Shown piece after piece: positions 27,026-35,783 of a stretch of DNA of 64,000 bases. The stretch lies in the NCBI RefSeq assembly GCF_022049065.2, contig NZ_CP095743.1, forward strand, positions 3,425,001 to 3,489,000. Reading direction: 5' to 3'. A program made the translations under genes and the position numbers. The notes under the pieces are model-generated. The model was given only the letters and a program-made list of their open reading frames with translations, was not told the origin of the DNA and searched no databases. The DNA comes from Niallia sp. Man26. Lineage in GTDB: Bacteria > Bacillota > Bacilli > Bacillales > Cytobacillaceae. Numbering within the stretch: the stretch's first letter is position 1; each line of letters starts with the position of its first letter.

Positions 27026-27715
27026 TTGTTCAAAATATTATTAATTGAAGATGACGCAACCCTTTTTGCTGAAGTAAAGGACCGGCTCAGCCAGTGGTCT
27101 TATGAAGTATATGGGATAACTGACTTTTCTAAGGTAATGCAGGATTTTACGACAGTAAAGCCTGATCTCGTTATCATAGACATCCAGCTTCCGAAGTTCG
27201 ACGGATTTCATTGGTGCCGTATGATTCGCTCTCAATCAAAGGTGCCGATTATTTTCCTGTCCTCACGAGATCATCCGACTGATATGGTCATGTCGATGCA
27301 GCTTGGAGCTGATGATTTTGTCCAGAAGCCCTTCCATTTCGAGGTGCTAATCGCTAAAATTCAAGCAATTCTCCGCCGTGTGTACAATTACAGCCTAGAA
27401 CAGACGGAAAAGAAGACTTGGTGCGGTGCAACCCTCGATTATGAAACAAACACTGTAGCTAATGAAAATGGCACAATCGAACTGACAAAGAATGAAGCTT
27501 TTATCTTAAAATTGCTTGTTGAGCAAAAGAATAAAATTGTCAGCCGAGACACGCTCATTGAACATCTTTGGAATGACAGCCGCTTTATAAGCGATAATAC
27601 CCTTACAGTGAATGTTAACCGGCTTCGCAAACGGCTTGAGGAGATTGGAATCGGAAAGTTTATTGAGACGAAAGTCGGCCAAGGCTATATTGCCATTGAA
27701 GAGGACGAGCTATGA
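27026..27715 (+). CDS. bceR: BceR-type response regulator
   Basis: OmpR-family regulator of 229 residues controlling a peptide-antibiotic transporter. Receiver acids D9/D10, phospho-acceptor D52 (LVIIDIQLP), K101 (VQKPFHFE); C-terminal winged helix with LTKNEAFILKLL and NTLTVNVNRLRKRLEEIG, typical of BceR/PsdR/YvcP relatives. TTG start with a weak SD (GCGGTGA). It overlaps bceS by four bases. Its likely target is the inverted repeat between bceS and bceA. Confidence 0.9.
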   Translation: MFKILLIEDDATLFAEVKDRLSQWSYEVYGITDFSKVMQDFTTVKPDLVIIDIQLPKFDGFHWCRMIRSQSKVPIIFLSSRDHPTDMVMSMQLGADDFVQKPFHFEVLIAKIQAILRRVYNYSLEQTEKKTWCGATLDYETNTVANENGTIELTKNEAFILKLLVEQKNKIVSRDTLIEHLWNDSRFISDNTLTVNVNRLRKRLEEIGIGKFIETKVGQGYIAIEEDEL

Positions 27716-28725
27716 TTTGGAAATTTATTAAAGAAAAACAAAGCTGGCTTTTATTTATTTTGTTTCTCCTAGCATTGAATCTGGTTGTGGCAGCACTTGA
27801 TGATACAATTGCCTTCACATCAGTTCTATATACTGTATTTTTGTCTTTGCTGTTTTGCCTGCTGTATTTGTTTTGGAGATATCAAAAGGAAACAGCTTTT
27901 TATAAGACTTTGACCGAGCGGGACGATAATCTTGATTTATCAGGTATCGCTGTTCCTGAAAGTCCATTCGAGGAAATTGTCGCCGAAAGTCTGAGACAAC
28001 AAACCTTGTTGTTAAAAGAAGAGCTGCTCACAAATACAGTCGCATTAGAGCAAGAAAAAGACGACCTCCTCTCTTGGATTCATGAAGTAAAGACACCTAT
28101 GACAACATTGCGACTTCTAATTGACCGGATTGACGATAAAGAAATGCGAGGCAATTTAACATATGAATGGCTGCGGATACATCATCTTCTTGACCAGCAG
28201 CTTCATTCAAAACGCTTGCCTTTCATGCAAAATGATTTGTATGTGGAAAAAGTATCTTTAGAGGATATTTTGTACGATGAAATTCGCACATTGCAGACAT
28301 GGTGTATCCAGAAAGGAATTGGTTTTGAGGTTGAGCTTTCAGAAACCGCAGTGCTGACAGACAGTAAATGGCTGGCATTTATTATCAGACAGCTGCTGAC
28401 AAATGCCGTTAAATACAGCGAAAAAGCAGATATTGTCATTACAAGCAGCAGGAAAGACGAGCAGATTATACTGCAAATCCGTGATTTCGGAATCGGCATG
28501 GAGAAAAAGGATTTGCCACGTATTTTTGATAAAGGCTTCACATCTACAGCTAACCATCAAAACCAGCATGCGACAGGCATGGGATTATACCTTGCCAAAA
28601 AGGCAGCAAATACCCTCCATATTACAATGGAAGTCGATTCCTTGCCGCAAAAAGGAACAGCATTCACCTTGACCTTTCCAAGAAAGAATGACTTTGTCCA
28701 TTTGTTAAGCAATGCAAGCATGTGA
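27712..28725 (+). CDS. bceS: BceS-type intramembrane-sensing histidine kinase
   Basis: 337 residues. Two closely spaced transmembrane segments (about 15-32 and 36-57) with almost no outer loop, the hallmark of kinases that sense through a partner transporter. HisKA domain with HEVKTPMTTLRLLIDRI and HATPase domain with DFGIGMEKKDLPRIFDKGFT and TGMGLYLAKKAA. In known systems BceS is activated by the BceAB transporter encoded downstream. The stop codon lies within the strong inverted repeat at 28716-28743. Confidence 0.92.
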   Translation: MIWKFIKEKQSWLLFILFLLALNLVVAALDDTIAFTSVLYTVFLSLLFCLLYLFWRYQKETAFYKTLTERDDNLDLSGIAVPESPFEEIVAESLRQQTLLLKEELLTNTVALEQEKDDLLSWIHEVKTPMTTLRLLIDRIDDKEMRGNLTYEWLRIHHLLDQQLHSKRLPFMQNDLYVEKVSLEDILYDEIRTLQTWCIQKGIGFEVELSETAVLTDSKWLAFIIRQLLTNAVKYSEKADIVITSSRKDEQIILQIRDFGIGMEKKDLPRIFDKGFTSTANHQNQHATGMGLYLAKKAANTLHITMEVDSLPQKGTAFTLTFPRKNDFVHLLSNASM

Positions 28726-28743
28726 CAAAACTGTCACATGCTT
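28716..28743 (+). promoter_or_regulatory. BceR operator candidate, overlapping a bceRS terminator
   Basis: Perfect 12-base arms (AAGCATGTGACA / TGTCACATGCTT) around AAAC. The core TGTGACA-N4-TGTCACA has the 7-4-7 form reported for operators of BceR-type regulators. It lies about 75 bases upstream of the predicted bceA transcription start. It overlaps the bceS stop and is followed by TTCTTCTATTTTG, so it may also act as a weak terminator. Confidence 0.65.
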
Positions 28744-28790
28744 CTTCTATTTTGTTCGCTGATTCGAAGGATGAGACAGTTCGAGGTGCC

Positions 28791-28796
28791 TATAAT
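28791..28796 (+). promoter_or_regulatory. -10 element of bceAB
   Basis: TATAAT 37 bases before the bceA start. No good -35 sits at 17 bases, as expected for a promoter that depends on phosphorylated BceR. Confidence 0.5.
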
Positions 28797-28832
28797 GTAG
28801 ATATAAACAAGTGGTTAGGAGAGTGACTTAAT

Positions 28833-29594
28833 TTGATGATATTAGAAGCAAATCAAATTCAAAAAAGCTATGGAAACAAATTTAATAAACAAGAGGTGCT
28901 CAGAGGTGTCAGCCTGTCTGTTCAAAAAGGCGAGTTTGTCAGCATTATGGGAGCTTCTGGTTCTGGAAAAACAACATTGCTTAATGTGCTGTCTTCCATA
29001 GATAAAGTAAGCAACGGAACCATTAAAATTGAAGGCAGTGAAATAACCGGGATGAGGGAGAAGCAGCTTGCTCAGTTCCGTAAAAACAACCTCGGCTTCA
29101 TCTTTCAAGATTATAACCTGCTCGACACACTGACAGTGAAGGAGAATATCCTTCTTCCCTTGTCGATAACGAAAACACCAAGAAAAGAAGCAGAAAACCG
29201 CTTTACAAAAATCGCCAATGAGCTCGGCATATTTGAGCTAAAGGATAAATATCCAAACGAGATTTCCGGCGGCCAGAAGCAGCGCACATCTGCAGCCAGA
29301 GCTTTTATCCATGAGCCGAGCATCATCTTTGCTGATGAGCCGACTGGTGCATTGGACAGTAAATCAGCTTCTGATCTTTTGAACAAGCTGAGCAGCTTGA
29401 ACGAAACACTTGCCGCAACCATTTTGATGGTTACACATGATCCACTTGCTGCGAGCTATTGCAGCAGGGTCATTTTCATTAAAGATGGACAAATTTACAC
29501 ACAGTTAAATAAGGGAGAGCAGGACAGACAGCATTTCTTCCAGGATATCATGAAGACACAAGGAATTTTGAGCGGGGTGCAATATGAACATTAA
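28833..29594 (+). CDS. bceA: BceA-type ABC transporter ATPase
   Basis: ATPase of a peptide-antibiotic sensing and detoxification transporter, 253 residues. Walker [12 protein letters not shown]-loop [21 protein letters not shown], signature ISGGQKQRT (threonine and serine follow where many relatives have VAIA), Walker [13 protein letters not shown] and H-loop VTHD. This is the MacB/LolD-like class. TTG at 28833 or ATG at 28836 may start the protein; AGGAG lies 11-14 bases upstream. Overlaps bceB by 11 bases. Confidence 0.93.
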   Translation: MMILEANQIQKSYGNKFNKQEVLRGVSLSVQKGEFVSIMGASGSGKTTLLNVLSSIDKVSNGTIKIEGSEITGMREKQLAQFRKNNLGFIFQDYNLLDTLTVKENILLPLSITKTPRKEAENRFTKIANELGIFELKDKYPNEISGGQKQRTSAARAFIHEPSIIFADEPTGALDSKSASDLLNKLSSLNETLAATILMVTHDPLAASYCSRVIFIKDGQIYTQLNKGEQDRQHFFQDIMKTQGILSGVQYEH

Positions 29595-31527
29595 TCAGCT
29601 CATTTTTCGCAACCTTGTCAAAAACATCAAGCATTATTACTTGTATGTATTTGCCTTGATTTTCAGTGTCTGCTTGTATTTCGCTTTTGTCACCCTTCAA
29701 TATGATCCGTCTATGGATTCGGTGGAAGGAACGATTAAAGGCGGTGCTGCCATTAAAGTTGCCTCTATCTTGTTAGTCGTTATCGTCTCCATTTTTCTTT
29801 TTTATGCGAATATGATTTTCATTAAAAGACGCAGCAAGGAAATCGGACTGTTCCAGCTGATTGGCATGACGAAGGAAAAAATCTTTTGGCTTCTAGGAAT
29901 GGAGAACTTCCTGTTATACTTTGGAGCGCTTTTCATCGGTACCTTCATCGGCTTTTCCTTTTCAAAGCTAATTATCTTAGTTTTATTTAAGATAACTGGC
30001 GTAAAAGGAATTGCAAAACTTCATTTTTCAAATGAGGCATTAGTTCAGACAATTCTTGTGTTTGCAGTCATCTATATCTTCATTATGCTGATGAATTACA
30101 TCTTCATTAAAAGACAAACAATCTTAAACTTGTTCAGAGTAACATCATCTGCAGAAGGCAGAGTTAAAAAAATGTCCGTCATGGAGATTATTATCGGGAT
30201 TATCGGGATAGCAGGAATCATCTCAGGCTATTATGTTTCGTCAAAGCTGTTTGATGGCGATTTTCAGACAATGAATGCATTGTTTGGTGCGATGGCCTTT
30301 ATATTAGGGTCTGTTATACTTGGCACCTATCTCTTCTATAAAGGGTCTGTCAGCTTTCTGTTCAATCTTGTCCGCAAAAGCAAAAACGGCTATTTAAACA
30401 TTAATGAGGTCCTGTCTTTATCGAGCATCATGTTCAAGATGAAATCCAATTCGCTTCTGTTAACCATTATCACAACTGTATCAGCGCTTGCGATTGCCTT
30501 GCTGTCGTTATGCTATATCTCCTACTATTCTGCTGAGAAAAATGCAGAGACTAGCATCCCCGCTAATTTTTCATTCGGATCGAGTGAGGAAGCTGCGTTG
30601 TTTACAGAAAAATTAACCAAAAATAAGATAGCATATGACGAAACAAAGATTGACGTAATAATGGCTGATATTAATATCGGCAAAATTTTAAAGGCGGATT
30701 TCAACAATCTTAATTTCGACCCGAATATGACGACACTTGCTGTTGTAAGCGAAAACAGTGTGAAAGGGGTCGATTTAGAGGAGGATGAAGCATTATTCAC
30801 AAACTATGATGGTGCATTAAAAGAATTTATGCCGATGAAAAACACTGGAGATATAACGCTTGAAACAAAGGACGAAGCAATCCCGCTGCACCTCATTGGT
30901 TTAGATGACGTGCCAGTTATATCCTATAAGTACACAGCTGGCGGGATGCCGACAACGATTGTCGACGAAAAGGTATTTGCTCAGCTTAACAGCAACAAAA
31001 ATGACAAGCTGCAGTTAGCTTCAAGCACTTATTTCGGAGTTGATATTAACAAAAACGCGGAGATTGAAAAAGCGAATGACATTTACCATGACCTTAAATT
31101 AGAGGAGCAGGAATTCAGCCTTTCCCGTCTCGATATGGCCACTAACAACAAGTCTAATATGGGACTGACTATGTTTATCGTCGGATTTCTAGGTTTGACC
31201 TTCCTTATCACTTCCGGCTGTATTCTTTACTTTAAACAGATGGATGAAGGCGAAGAGGAAAAGCATAACTACACGATTTTAAGAAAGCTTGGCTATACGA
31301 AGGGTGATCTGCTAAGAGGAATTCAAGGCAAGCAGCTGTTCAGCTTCGGAATTCCCCTTGTGATTGGTCTTGCTCACAGTTATTTTGCTGTCCAATCAGG
31401 CTGGTTCTTTTTCGGAACAGCATGGACACCAATGCTTACTGTTATGGTCGTCTACACGCTTCTCTATTCCATCTTTGGACTATTATCTGTCCTATACTAT
31501 AAAAAAGTAATAAACAACGCGCTTTAA
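29584..31527 (+). CDS. bceB: BceB-type ABC transporter permease
   Basis: Membrane permease of 647 residues with the ten-span BceB layout: one span near residue 20, three spans at about 55-165, two at about 200-250, one near 285-310, a large outer domain (about 315-515), then three C-terminal spans. Two FtsX-like regions are visible. In Bacillus such permeases bind peptide antibiotics that target lipid II cycle intermediates (bacitracin, lantibiotics) through the outer domain, and form the sensory complex with BceS. The exact drug cannot be told from sequence. Last gene of the module. Confidence 0.93.
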   Translation: MNINQLIFRNLVKNIKHYYLYVFALIFSVCLYFAFVTLQYDPSMDSVEGTIKGGAAIKVASILLVVIVSIFLFYANMIFIKRRSKEIGLFQLIGMTKEKIFWLLGMENFLLYFGALFIGTFIGFSFSKLIILVLFKITGVKGIAKLHFSNEALVQTILVFAVIYIFIMLMNYIFIKRQTILNLFRVTSSAEGRVKKMSVMEIIIGIIGIAGIISGYYVSSKLFDGDFQTMNALFGAMAFILGSVILGTYLFYKGSVSFLFNLVRKSKNGYLNINEVLSLSSIMFKMKSNSLLLTIITTVSALAIALLSLCYISYYSAEKNAETSIPANFSFGSSEEAALFTEKLTKNKIAYDETKIDVIMADINIGKILKADFNNLNFDPNMTTLAVVSENSVKGVDLEEDEALFTNYDGALKEFMPMKNTGDITLETKDEAIPLHLIGLDDVPVISYKYTAGGMPTTIVDEKVFAQLNSNKNDKLQLASSTYFGVDINKNAEIEKANDIYHDLKLEEQEFSLSRLDMATNNKSNMGLTMFIVGFLGLTFLITSGCILYFKQMDEGEEEKHNYTILRKLGYTKGDLLRGIQGKQLFSFGIPLVIGLAHSYFAVQSGWFFFGTAWTPMLTVMVVYTLLYSIFGLLSVLYYKKVINNAL

Positions 31528-31548
31528 AACCTTTACCTATTATTGGCA

Positions 31549-31578
31549 GTTTATCTTCTGTCAGAAGGTCTATATATA
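31549..31578 (+). promoter_or_regulatory. promoter-like motif shared with the small gene at 42466
   Basis: GTTTAT (31549-31554), 13 bases, then GTCTATATATA (31568-31578). The same motif with identical spacing precedes the other small hydrophilic gene. GTTTAW with a 12-14 base spacer resembles the sigma-B -35; the -10 (GTCTAT) agrees only in part with GGGTAT. Confidence 0.5.
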
Positions 31579-31608
31579 CTTTATAACCTTTTAAGGAGGA
31601 TGATAGAA

Positions 31609-31746
31609 ATGAGTAACTTTGACCAATACAAAGACAAAGCTATCGATGCTGCGAAAAAGGCGCAAAGAAATGAGAAAGTCCGAGACAAAGAAAGAGATAT
31701 GGGTGAAAAGTTAAAGGATAAAATGAAAGATAAGTTTAATAAATAA
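31609..31746 (+). CDS. small hydrophilic stress-type protein (45 residues)
   Basis: Starts MSNFDQYKDKAIDAAKKAQ and continues as an almost wholly charged, helix-prone sequence rich in K, D, E and R, ending KDKMKDKFNK. It resembles CsbD-like or other small sigma-B-type stress proteins in composition only. The ATG is preceded by AAGGAGG at 7 bases and followed by a bidirectional terminator, so it is a real unit. A longer frame from 31543 lacks an SD. Its promoter motif is shared with the gene at 42466. Confidence 0.8.
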   Translation: MSNFDQYKDKAIDAAKKAQRNEKVRDKERDMGEKLKDKMKDKFNK

Positions 31747-31754
31747 CCCGTATA

Positions 31755-31790
31755 AAAAGAGCAGGCTAGTTTACGGTAGCCTGCTCTTTT
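31755..31790. terminator. bidirectional terminator
   Basis: AAAAGAGCAGGCT and AGCCTGCTCTTTT form a perfect 13-pair stem serving the small gene and the converging kinase gene. Confidence 0.93.
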
Positions 31791-33118
31791 CATTGGGCAA
31801 ATTTGGAGTTGCCGCACCCTCCTAACATTTCCTGTGTAAGGCTTGGCAGCACTATTTCCACAGTCGTCCCACTACCTACCCTACTTTTAATGTTTAATTG
31901 GCCGTGATGGCCCTCTTCAATTATCTTGAAGCAGGTCATTAATCCAAGTCCTGTCCCCTTCTCCTTTGTTGTATAGAAAGGTTCGCCGAGTGTCGCAAGT
32001 CTCTCTTCTTCAATGCCAATCCCTTGGTCGACAATTTGAATCGATATCTTGTCTTCTTCTAGCGCTTCTACTGTTATCGCAATAATTCCCCCGTTTGGCA
32101 TTGCTTCGATCGAGTTTTGCAGAAGGTTAAGGAATACTTGCTTCAAACGGTTTTCTTCACAAAAAATCATCGGGATGTCTTCATCCATCTTCGTGTAAAT
32201 TTGTGTATTATACAAATTGGACTGAGCATTGATAAAGGTGACAACATCTTTAATAATATCTTTAATATTTTTCTTTTTATAAACGTCTGCAGTCGGTTTA
32301 GAAAGAAACAAAAACTCTCCGACAATCGTATTTATTCGCTCTATTTCGGATAGAACGATATCCAAATATTCATTCTGCTTATCATCAGACTTTAACAGCT
32401 GAATAAATCCTTTGATGGAAGTAAGAGGATTGCGGATTTCGTGGGCAATTCCTGCAGACATTTGCCCGAGCAGCGCCATTTTCTCTGACTTCTGCACATA
32501 TTGGTTCGTCTGCTCTTTGCGCTCTGTAATATCTGTGCCGAGGGAAAGAACGGCATCCTTGCCGTCAAAGGCAATCGACAGACAGCTGACCTCAAAATAA
32601 AACACCGATTTGTCGAATCGCATCATTTTATATTCAATATTGTGGAGCGGCTTCTTCTCTGTTTTGACAAGACTCATCCGCATTTCCCAGCGTTCCTTGT
32701 ATTCAGGTGCAATAAATTCTCCGAAGGACCTGCCAATCAGCTCACTAGGAGAGTTCGCCCCCATCATTAGAACTGCTGCCTTATTCACAAAGATAATTTT
32801 GTTCTTGTGATGAATAAACACCGGCTCTGGCAGGGAATCAACTAGCAGCCTGTAGCTCGTCTCACTCGAACGGGCTTTTTGCTCAAAATAGCTGCCTAAG
32901 TCAATATGATAGCCGACAAACCATGCAATGGCCGTAAAAATGAAGAAGTCGATTGTAAAGAAAGGCTCTTGGTCTGCTATCTTCTGATACAACGTAAATA
33001 GGACCGAAACTAACACCAACACAACTTGTCCAGTTCTTTTCATATTTGGAGGTCTCCCCATCATATCCATTGCTCCCATGCAACATAATAGTATTAACAC
33101 GTTCTTTATGATGAACAT
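31790..33118 (-). CDS. orphan PAS histidine kinase, sporulation-kinase type
   Basis: Membrane-bound kinase of 442 residues. Three short N-terminal spans (about 1-75), a PAS domain (about 88-200, LVDSLPEPVFIHHKNKI), HisKA (AGIAHEIRNPLTSIKGFIQLL, histidine near residue 227) and HATPase (DQGIGIEEERLATLGEPFYT, GTGLGLMTCFKIIE). The arrangement is that of KinB/C/D/E kinases feeding the Spo0A phosphorelay, and no response regulator lies nearby, which fits that role. Which Kin it matches is not clear, and a kinase for another partner cannot be excluded. The SD (AGAGAAAAGA) is weak. Confidence 0.82.
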   Translation of the reverse strand: MFIIKNVLILLCCMGAMDMMGRPPNMKRTGQVVLVLVSVLFTLYQKIADQEPFFTIDFFIFTAIAWFVGYHIDLGSYFEQKARSSETSYRLLVDSLPEPVFIHHKNKIIFVNKAAVLMMGANSPSELIGRSFGEFIAPEYKERWEMRMSLVKTEKKPLHNIEYKMMRFDKSVFYFEVSCLSIAFDGKDAVLSLGTDITERKEQTNQYVQKSEKMALLGQMSAGIAHEIRNPLTSIKGFIQLLKSDDKQNEYLDIVLSEIERINTIVGEFLFLSKPTADVYKKKNIKDIIKDVVTFINAQSNLYNTQIYTKMDEDIPMIFCEENRLKQVFLNLLQNSIEAMPNGGIIAITVEALEEDKISIQIVDQGIGIEEERLATLGEPFYTTKEKGTGLGLMTCFKIIEEGHHGQLNIKSRVGSGTTVEIVLPSLTQEMLGGCGNSKFAQ

Positions 33119-33582
33119 TCTTTTCTCTTATTCTACCATCTGATTGGTGGAATTGGTAAAAATTTATGATTGTTTTTTTACGGCTAGATTATGTGTCTTT
33201 TGTCAAAAAATCTGCAGAAATCGCAAAAAGATCATTTCTTTATTGTTATATAGCTTTATTTTTCTTCTACCCTTGTAGCTTGCGGTCTCAAACGCTGTCT
33301 CATTATTCACACACTATTGCAAAATAAAGAATTCCTGTTCATGAAAACCCTTTCTTATTGTACTCTCCAGAAATACAATTGTATTCTTAGGAAAAATTTA
33401 TTATGATAGTTAAGTTGAATCAAGAATTATAGATAACCAGCTGAAAGATGCTTTTTAATAAAACTGCAAGAAATGAGATTGGTTTTATTCCAACTTCATC
33501 ATTTCGTTGCCGGAAACCTACTCCATGAGCATTATCTTATTTTGAAAATTACGGCTGCTAAATCGTGAAAGAGGGGATATAA
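33119..33582. other. intergenic region between kinase and amino acid permease genes
   Basis: Holds the kinase promoter on the minus strand and the permease promoter and a leader of about 170 bases on the plus strand. No known riboswitch or T-box motif was recognised in the leader and no gene was seen. Confidence 0.45.
33379..33407 (+). promoter_or_regulatory. predicted sigma-A promoter of the amino acid permease
   Basis: TTGTAT (33379-33384) and TATGAT (33402-33407) are 17 bases apart, 176 bases before the start codon. Confidence 0.55.
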
Positions 33583-34974
33583 ATGTCAAACAACAACAAG
33601 CTTTCCCAAGGCTTAGAATCACGTCATATCCAAATGATTGCATTAGGCGGAACAATCGGAGTCGGACTGTTCCTAGGCTCTTCCAGTACAATCGGCTGGA
33701 CAGGCCCATCCGTTTTGCTTGCATACGCAATTGCTGGAATGTTCGTATTCTTTATCATGCGGGCAATGGGAGAAATGCTTTATCTAGAGCCTAGCACAGG
33801 TTCCTTCGCCACATTCGGCCATAAATACATCCACCCGCTTGCAGGCTATATGACTGCTTGGAGCAACTGGTTCCAGTGGGTAATCGTCGGCATGTCAGAA
33901 ATCATTGCTGTCGGAGAATATATGAACTACTGGTTCCCTGATTTACCGCCATGGATTCCAGGATTAATCGCCATGGCAATACTAGGTGCTGCTAATTTAG
34001 TTTCAGTAAAATCCTTCGGAGAATTTGAATTTTGGTTTGCCATGATTAAGATTGTCACAATCGTGCTCTTAATTGTAGCAGGCTTAGGCATTATCTTCTT
34101 CGGATTTGGAAACGGCGGACAAGCTGTCGGCTTATCAAATCTGTGGGCACACGGCGGCTTCTTCTCAGGCGGCTTCACAGGATTCTTCTTTGCCCTTTCT
34201 CTTGTTATCGGGGCTTATCAAGGCGTTGAATTGATTGGGATCACTGCTGGAGAAGCAAAAGATCCAAAGAAAACACTAACAAAGTCAATCAACAGCATTA
34301 TCTGGCGCATTCTTATTTTCTATATTGGCGCGATTTTCGTTATTGTTACAGTGTATCCATGGGATCAGCTCAGCTCTGTCGGCAGCCCGTTTGTAGCAAC
34401 ATTTGCTAAAGTCGGTATCACAGCTGCTGCTGGTATTATTAACTTTGTTGTTATCACTGCTGCCATGTCAGGCTGCAACAGCGGTATTTACAGTGCAGGA
34501 CGCATGCTTTATACATTAGCAATGAACAAGCAAGCACCAGCCTTTTTTGGAAAACTAACTTCAAATGGCGTACCATTATTCAGCACAATCGGCGTCATGG
34601 TCGGATTATTAGTTGGTGTTATCTTAAGCTATATCGCACCAAAGGGCATCTTTGTTTACGTTTATAGTGCAAGTGTCTTGCCAGGAATGGTGCCATGGTT
34701 TGTCATCTTAATCAGCCAAATTCGTTTCAGAAAAGCGAAAGCAGCCGAAATGGGCAGCCATCCATTTAAAATGCCATTTGCACCTGTAACAAATTATGCA
34801 ACTATCGTATTTCTATTAATCGTCCTTGTCGGCATGGCCTTCAATAAAGACACACAAGTCTCTCTTGTTGTCGGAATCATCTTCCTTCTCTTAGTTGTCA
34901 TCAGCTTCTTCGCTTTTGGCATCGGCAAGGAACGCCCAGACAAAAAGGACACTACTACAACAGCAAACCGTTAA
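33583..34974 (+). CDS. amino acid permease, APC superfamily
   Basis: Amino acid/proton symporter in the membrane, 463 residues with 12 spans. The N-terminal helix [20 protein letters not shown] is the AAT-family signature that binds the amino acid backbone; [19 protein letters not shown] follows span 6. The length equals members of the AapA/YtnA/YbxG group of B. subtilis (D-serine, D-alanine, glycine and uncharacterised permeases), but the substrate cannot be set. The ATG follows GAGGGG. Single-gene unit with a shared terminator. Confidence 0.88.
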   Translation: MSNNNKLSQGLESRHIQMIALGGTIGVGLFLGSSSTIGWTGPSVLLAYAIAGMFVFFIMRAMGEMLYLEPSTGSFATFGHKYIHPLAGYMTAWSNWFQWVIVGMSEIIAVGEYMNYWFPDLPPWIPGLIAMAILGAANLVSVKSFGEFEFWFAMIKIVTIVLLIVAGLGIIFFGFGNGGQAVGLSNLWAHGGFFSGGFTGFFFALSLVIGAYQGVELIGITAGEAKDPKKTLTKSINSIIWRILIFYIGAIFVIVTVYPWDQLSSVGSPFVATFAKVGITAAAGIINFVVITAAMSGCNSGIYSAGRMLYTLAMNKQAPAFFGKLTSNGVPLFSTIGVMVGLLVGVILSYIAPKGIFVYVYSASVLPGMVPWFVILISQIRFRKAKAAEMGSHPFKMPFAPVTNYATIVFLLIVLVGMAFNKDTQVSLVVGIIFLLLVVISFFAFGIGKERPDKKDTTTTANR

Positions 34975-34980
34975 ATATAG

Positions 34981-35015
34981 AAAACAGCACTCCTAACATT
35001 AAGGAGTGCTGTTTT
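34981..35015. terminator. bidirectional terminator
   Basis: AAAACAGCACTCCT and AGGAGTGCTGTTTT form a perfect 14-pair stem between the permease gene and the converging membrane-protein gene. Confidence 0.93.
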
Positions 35016-35351
35016 TTATTTAGCTGATTTTTTTTGACCTATACAACAGGCAAGAGTTAGGAAAATGTATGGGTATGTTAATAGAATCAGCTCTAAAAAT
35101 CCATATTCTCTAAAAATATGACCTTCTCTTGGGTCTGTATCATAATAATAACCTTTACCCACCATATAGATGCCGACGAGCAAATAAGTGACAAATGATA
35201 TAGTAAGCAAAACATATCCTAGTATATGGAATTTTATATTTAGAACACAATATAATAATATGCCAAAAAAGATTAATCCTAACAATAGTAACAATACACA
35301 TACATATAATGGCTCATATAAATAATCACTCTCACTTCCAGGGAAGTTCAT
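35016..35351 (-). CDS. three-span membrane protein, second copy of a tandem pair
   Basis: About 111 residues: a short polar N-terminus, two spans (about 15-60), a polar segment with KGYYYDTDPREGHIF, and a C-terminal span (ELILLTYPYIFLTLACCIG) with a lysine-rich tail. It is a close paralogue of the gene at 35438; both the segment from VGIYMVGKG to the end and the DNA there are nearly identical. ATG at 35351 or 35354, after AGGAGGG. No family was recognised. Its place behind a secreted protein suggests an immunity or transport role (inference). Confidence 0.78.
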   Translation of the reverse strand: MNFPGSESDYLYEPLYVCVLLLLLGLIFFGILLYCVLNIKFHILGYVLLTISFVTYLLVGIYMVGKGYYYDTDPREGHIFREYGFLELILLTYPYIFLTLACCIGQKKSAK

Positions 35352-35393
35352 CATCCTCCCTCCTTTCTCTTATTTAATACGAGCTCGCATTTA

Positions 35394-35433
35394 ATAAAAG
35401 GGATTCGCACTTGAATATACGATTCCCCTTTTT
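35394..35433 (-). terminator. attenuator-like hairpin between the twin membrane genes
   Basis: On the minus strand AAAAAGGGG and CCCTTTT, with flanking ATCG and CGAAT parts, form an imperfect hairpin ending in TTTTATT. It may reduce transcription into the second copy. Confidence 0.4.
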
Positions 35434-35437
35434 GCTT

Positions 35438-35770
35438 TCACTGCTTTTTCTTTTTACCTATACTACAGGCCAGTGTTAGGAAAATGTATGGGTATGTTAA
35501 TAGAATCAGCTCTAAAAATCCATAATTATTAAAAATATGACCTTCTCTCGGGTCTGTATCATAGTAATAACCTTTACCCACCATGTATATGCCAACCAAT
35601 AAATAGGTAATTATAGACAGTCCAAGAAAAACAAACCCTATCATATTAAATTTCAAGTTCAGTAAACAATATAATAATATGAAAAAAAATAGTAACCCAG
35701 CAGAAAATAACAAAAGTACTACTATCATTGGTTCATAAACAGTAGCACTTAAACTATTAATTAGCCCCAT
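35438..35770 (-). CDS. three-span membrane protein, first copy of a tandem pair
   Basis: 110 residues with spans at about 15-38, 42-64 and 84-104, the same KGYYYDTDPREGHIF segment before the last span, and a KKKKQ tail. The ATG at 35770 is chosen for the AGGAG seven bases upstream; a longer frame from 35812 runs back into the preceding gene. It starts 13 bases past the stop of the DUF2599-type gene, so the genes form an operon. Function unknown; immunity to the secreted upstream product is a hypothesis. Confidence 0.8.
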   Translation of the reverse strand: MGLINSLSATVYEPMIVVLLLFSAGLLFFFILLYCLLNLKFNMIGFVFLGLSIITYLLVGIYMVGKGYYYDTDPREGHIFNNYGFLELILLTYPYIFLTLACSIGKKKKQ

Positions 35771-35783
35771 TGATTTACTCCTG

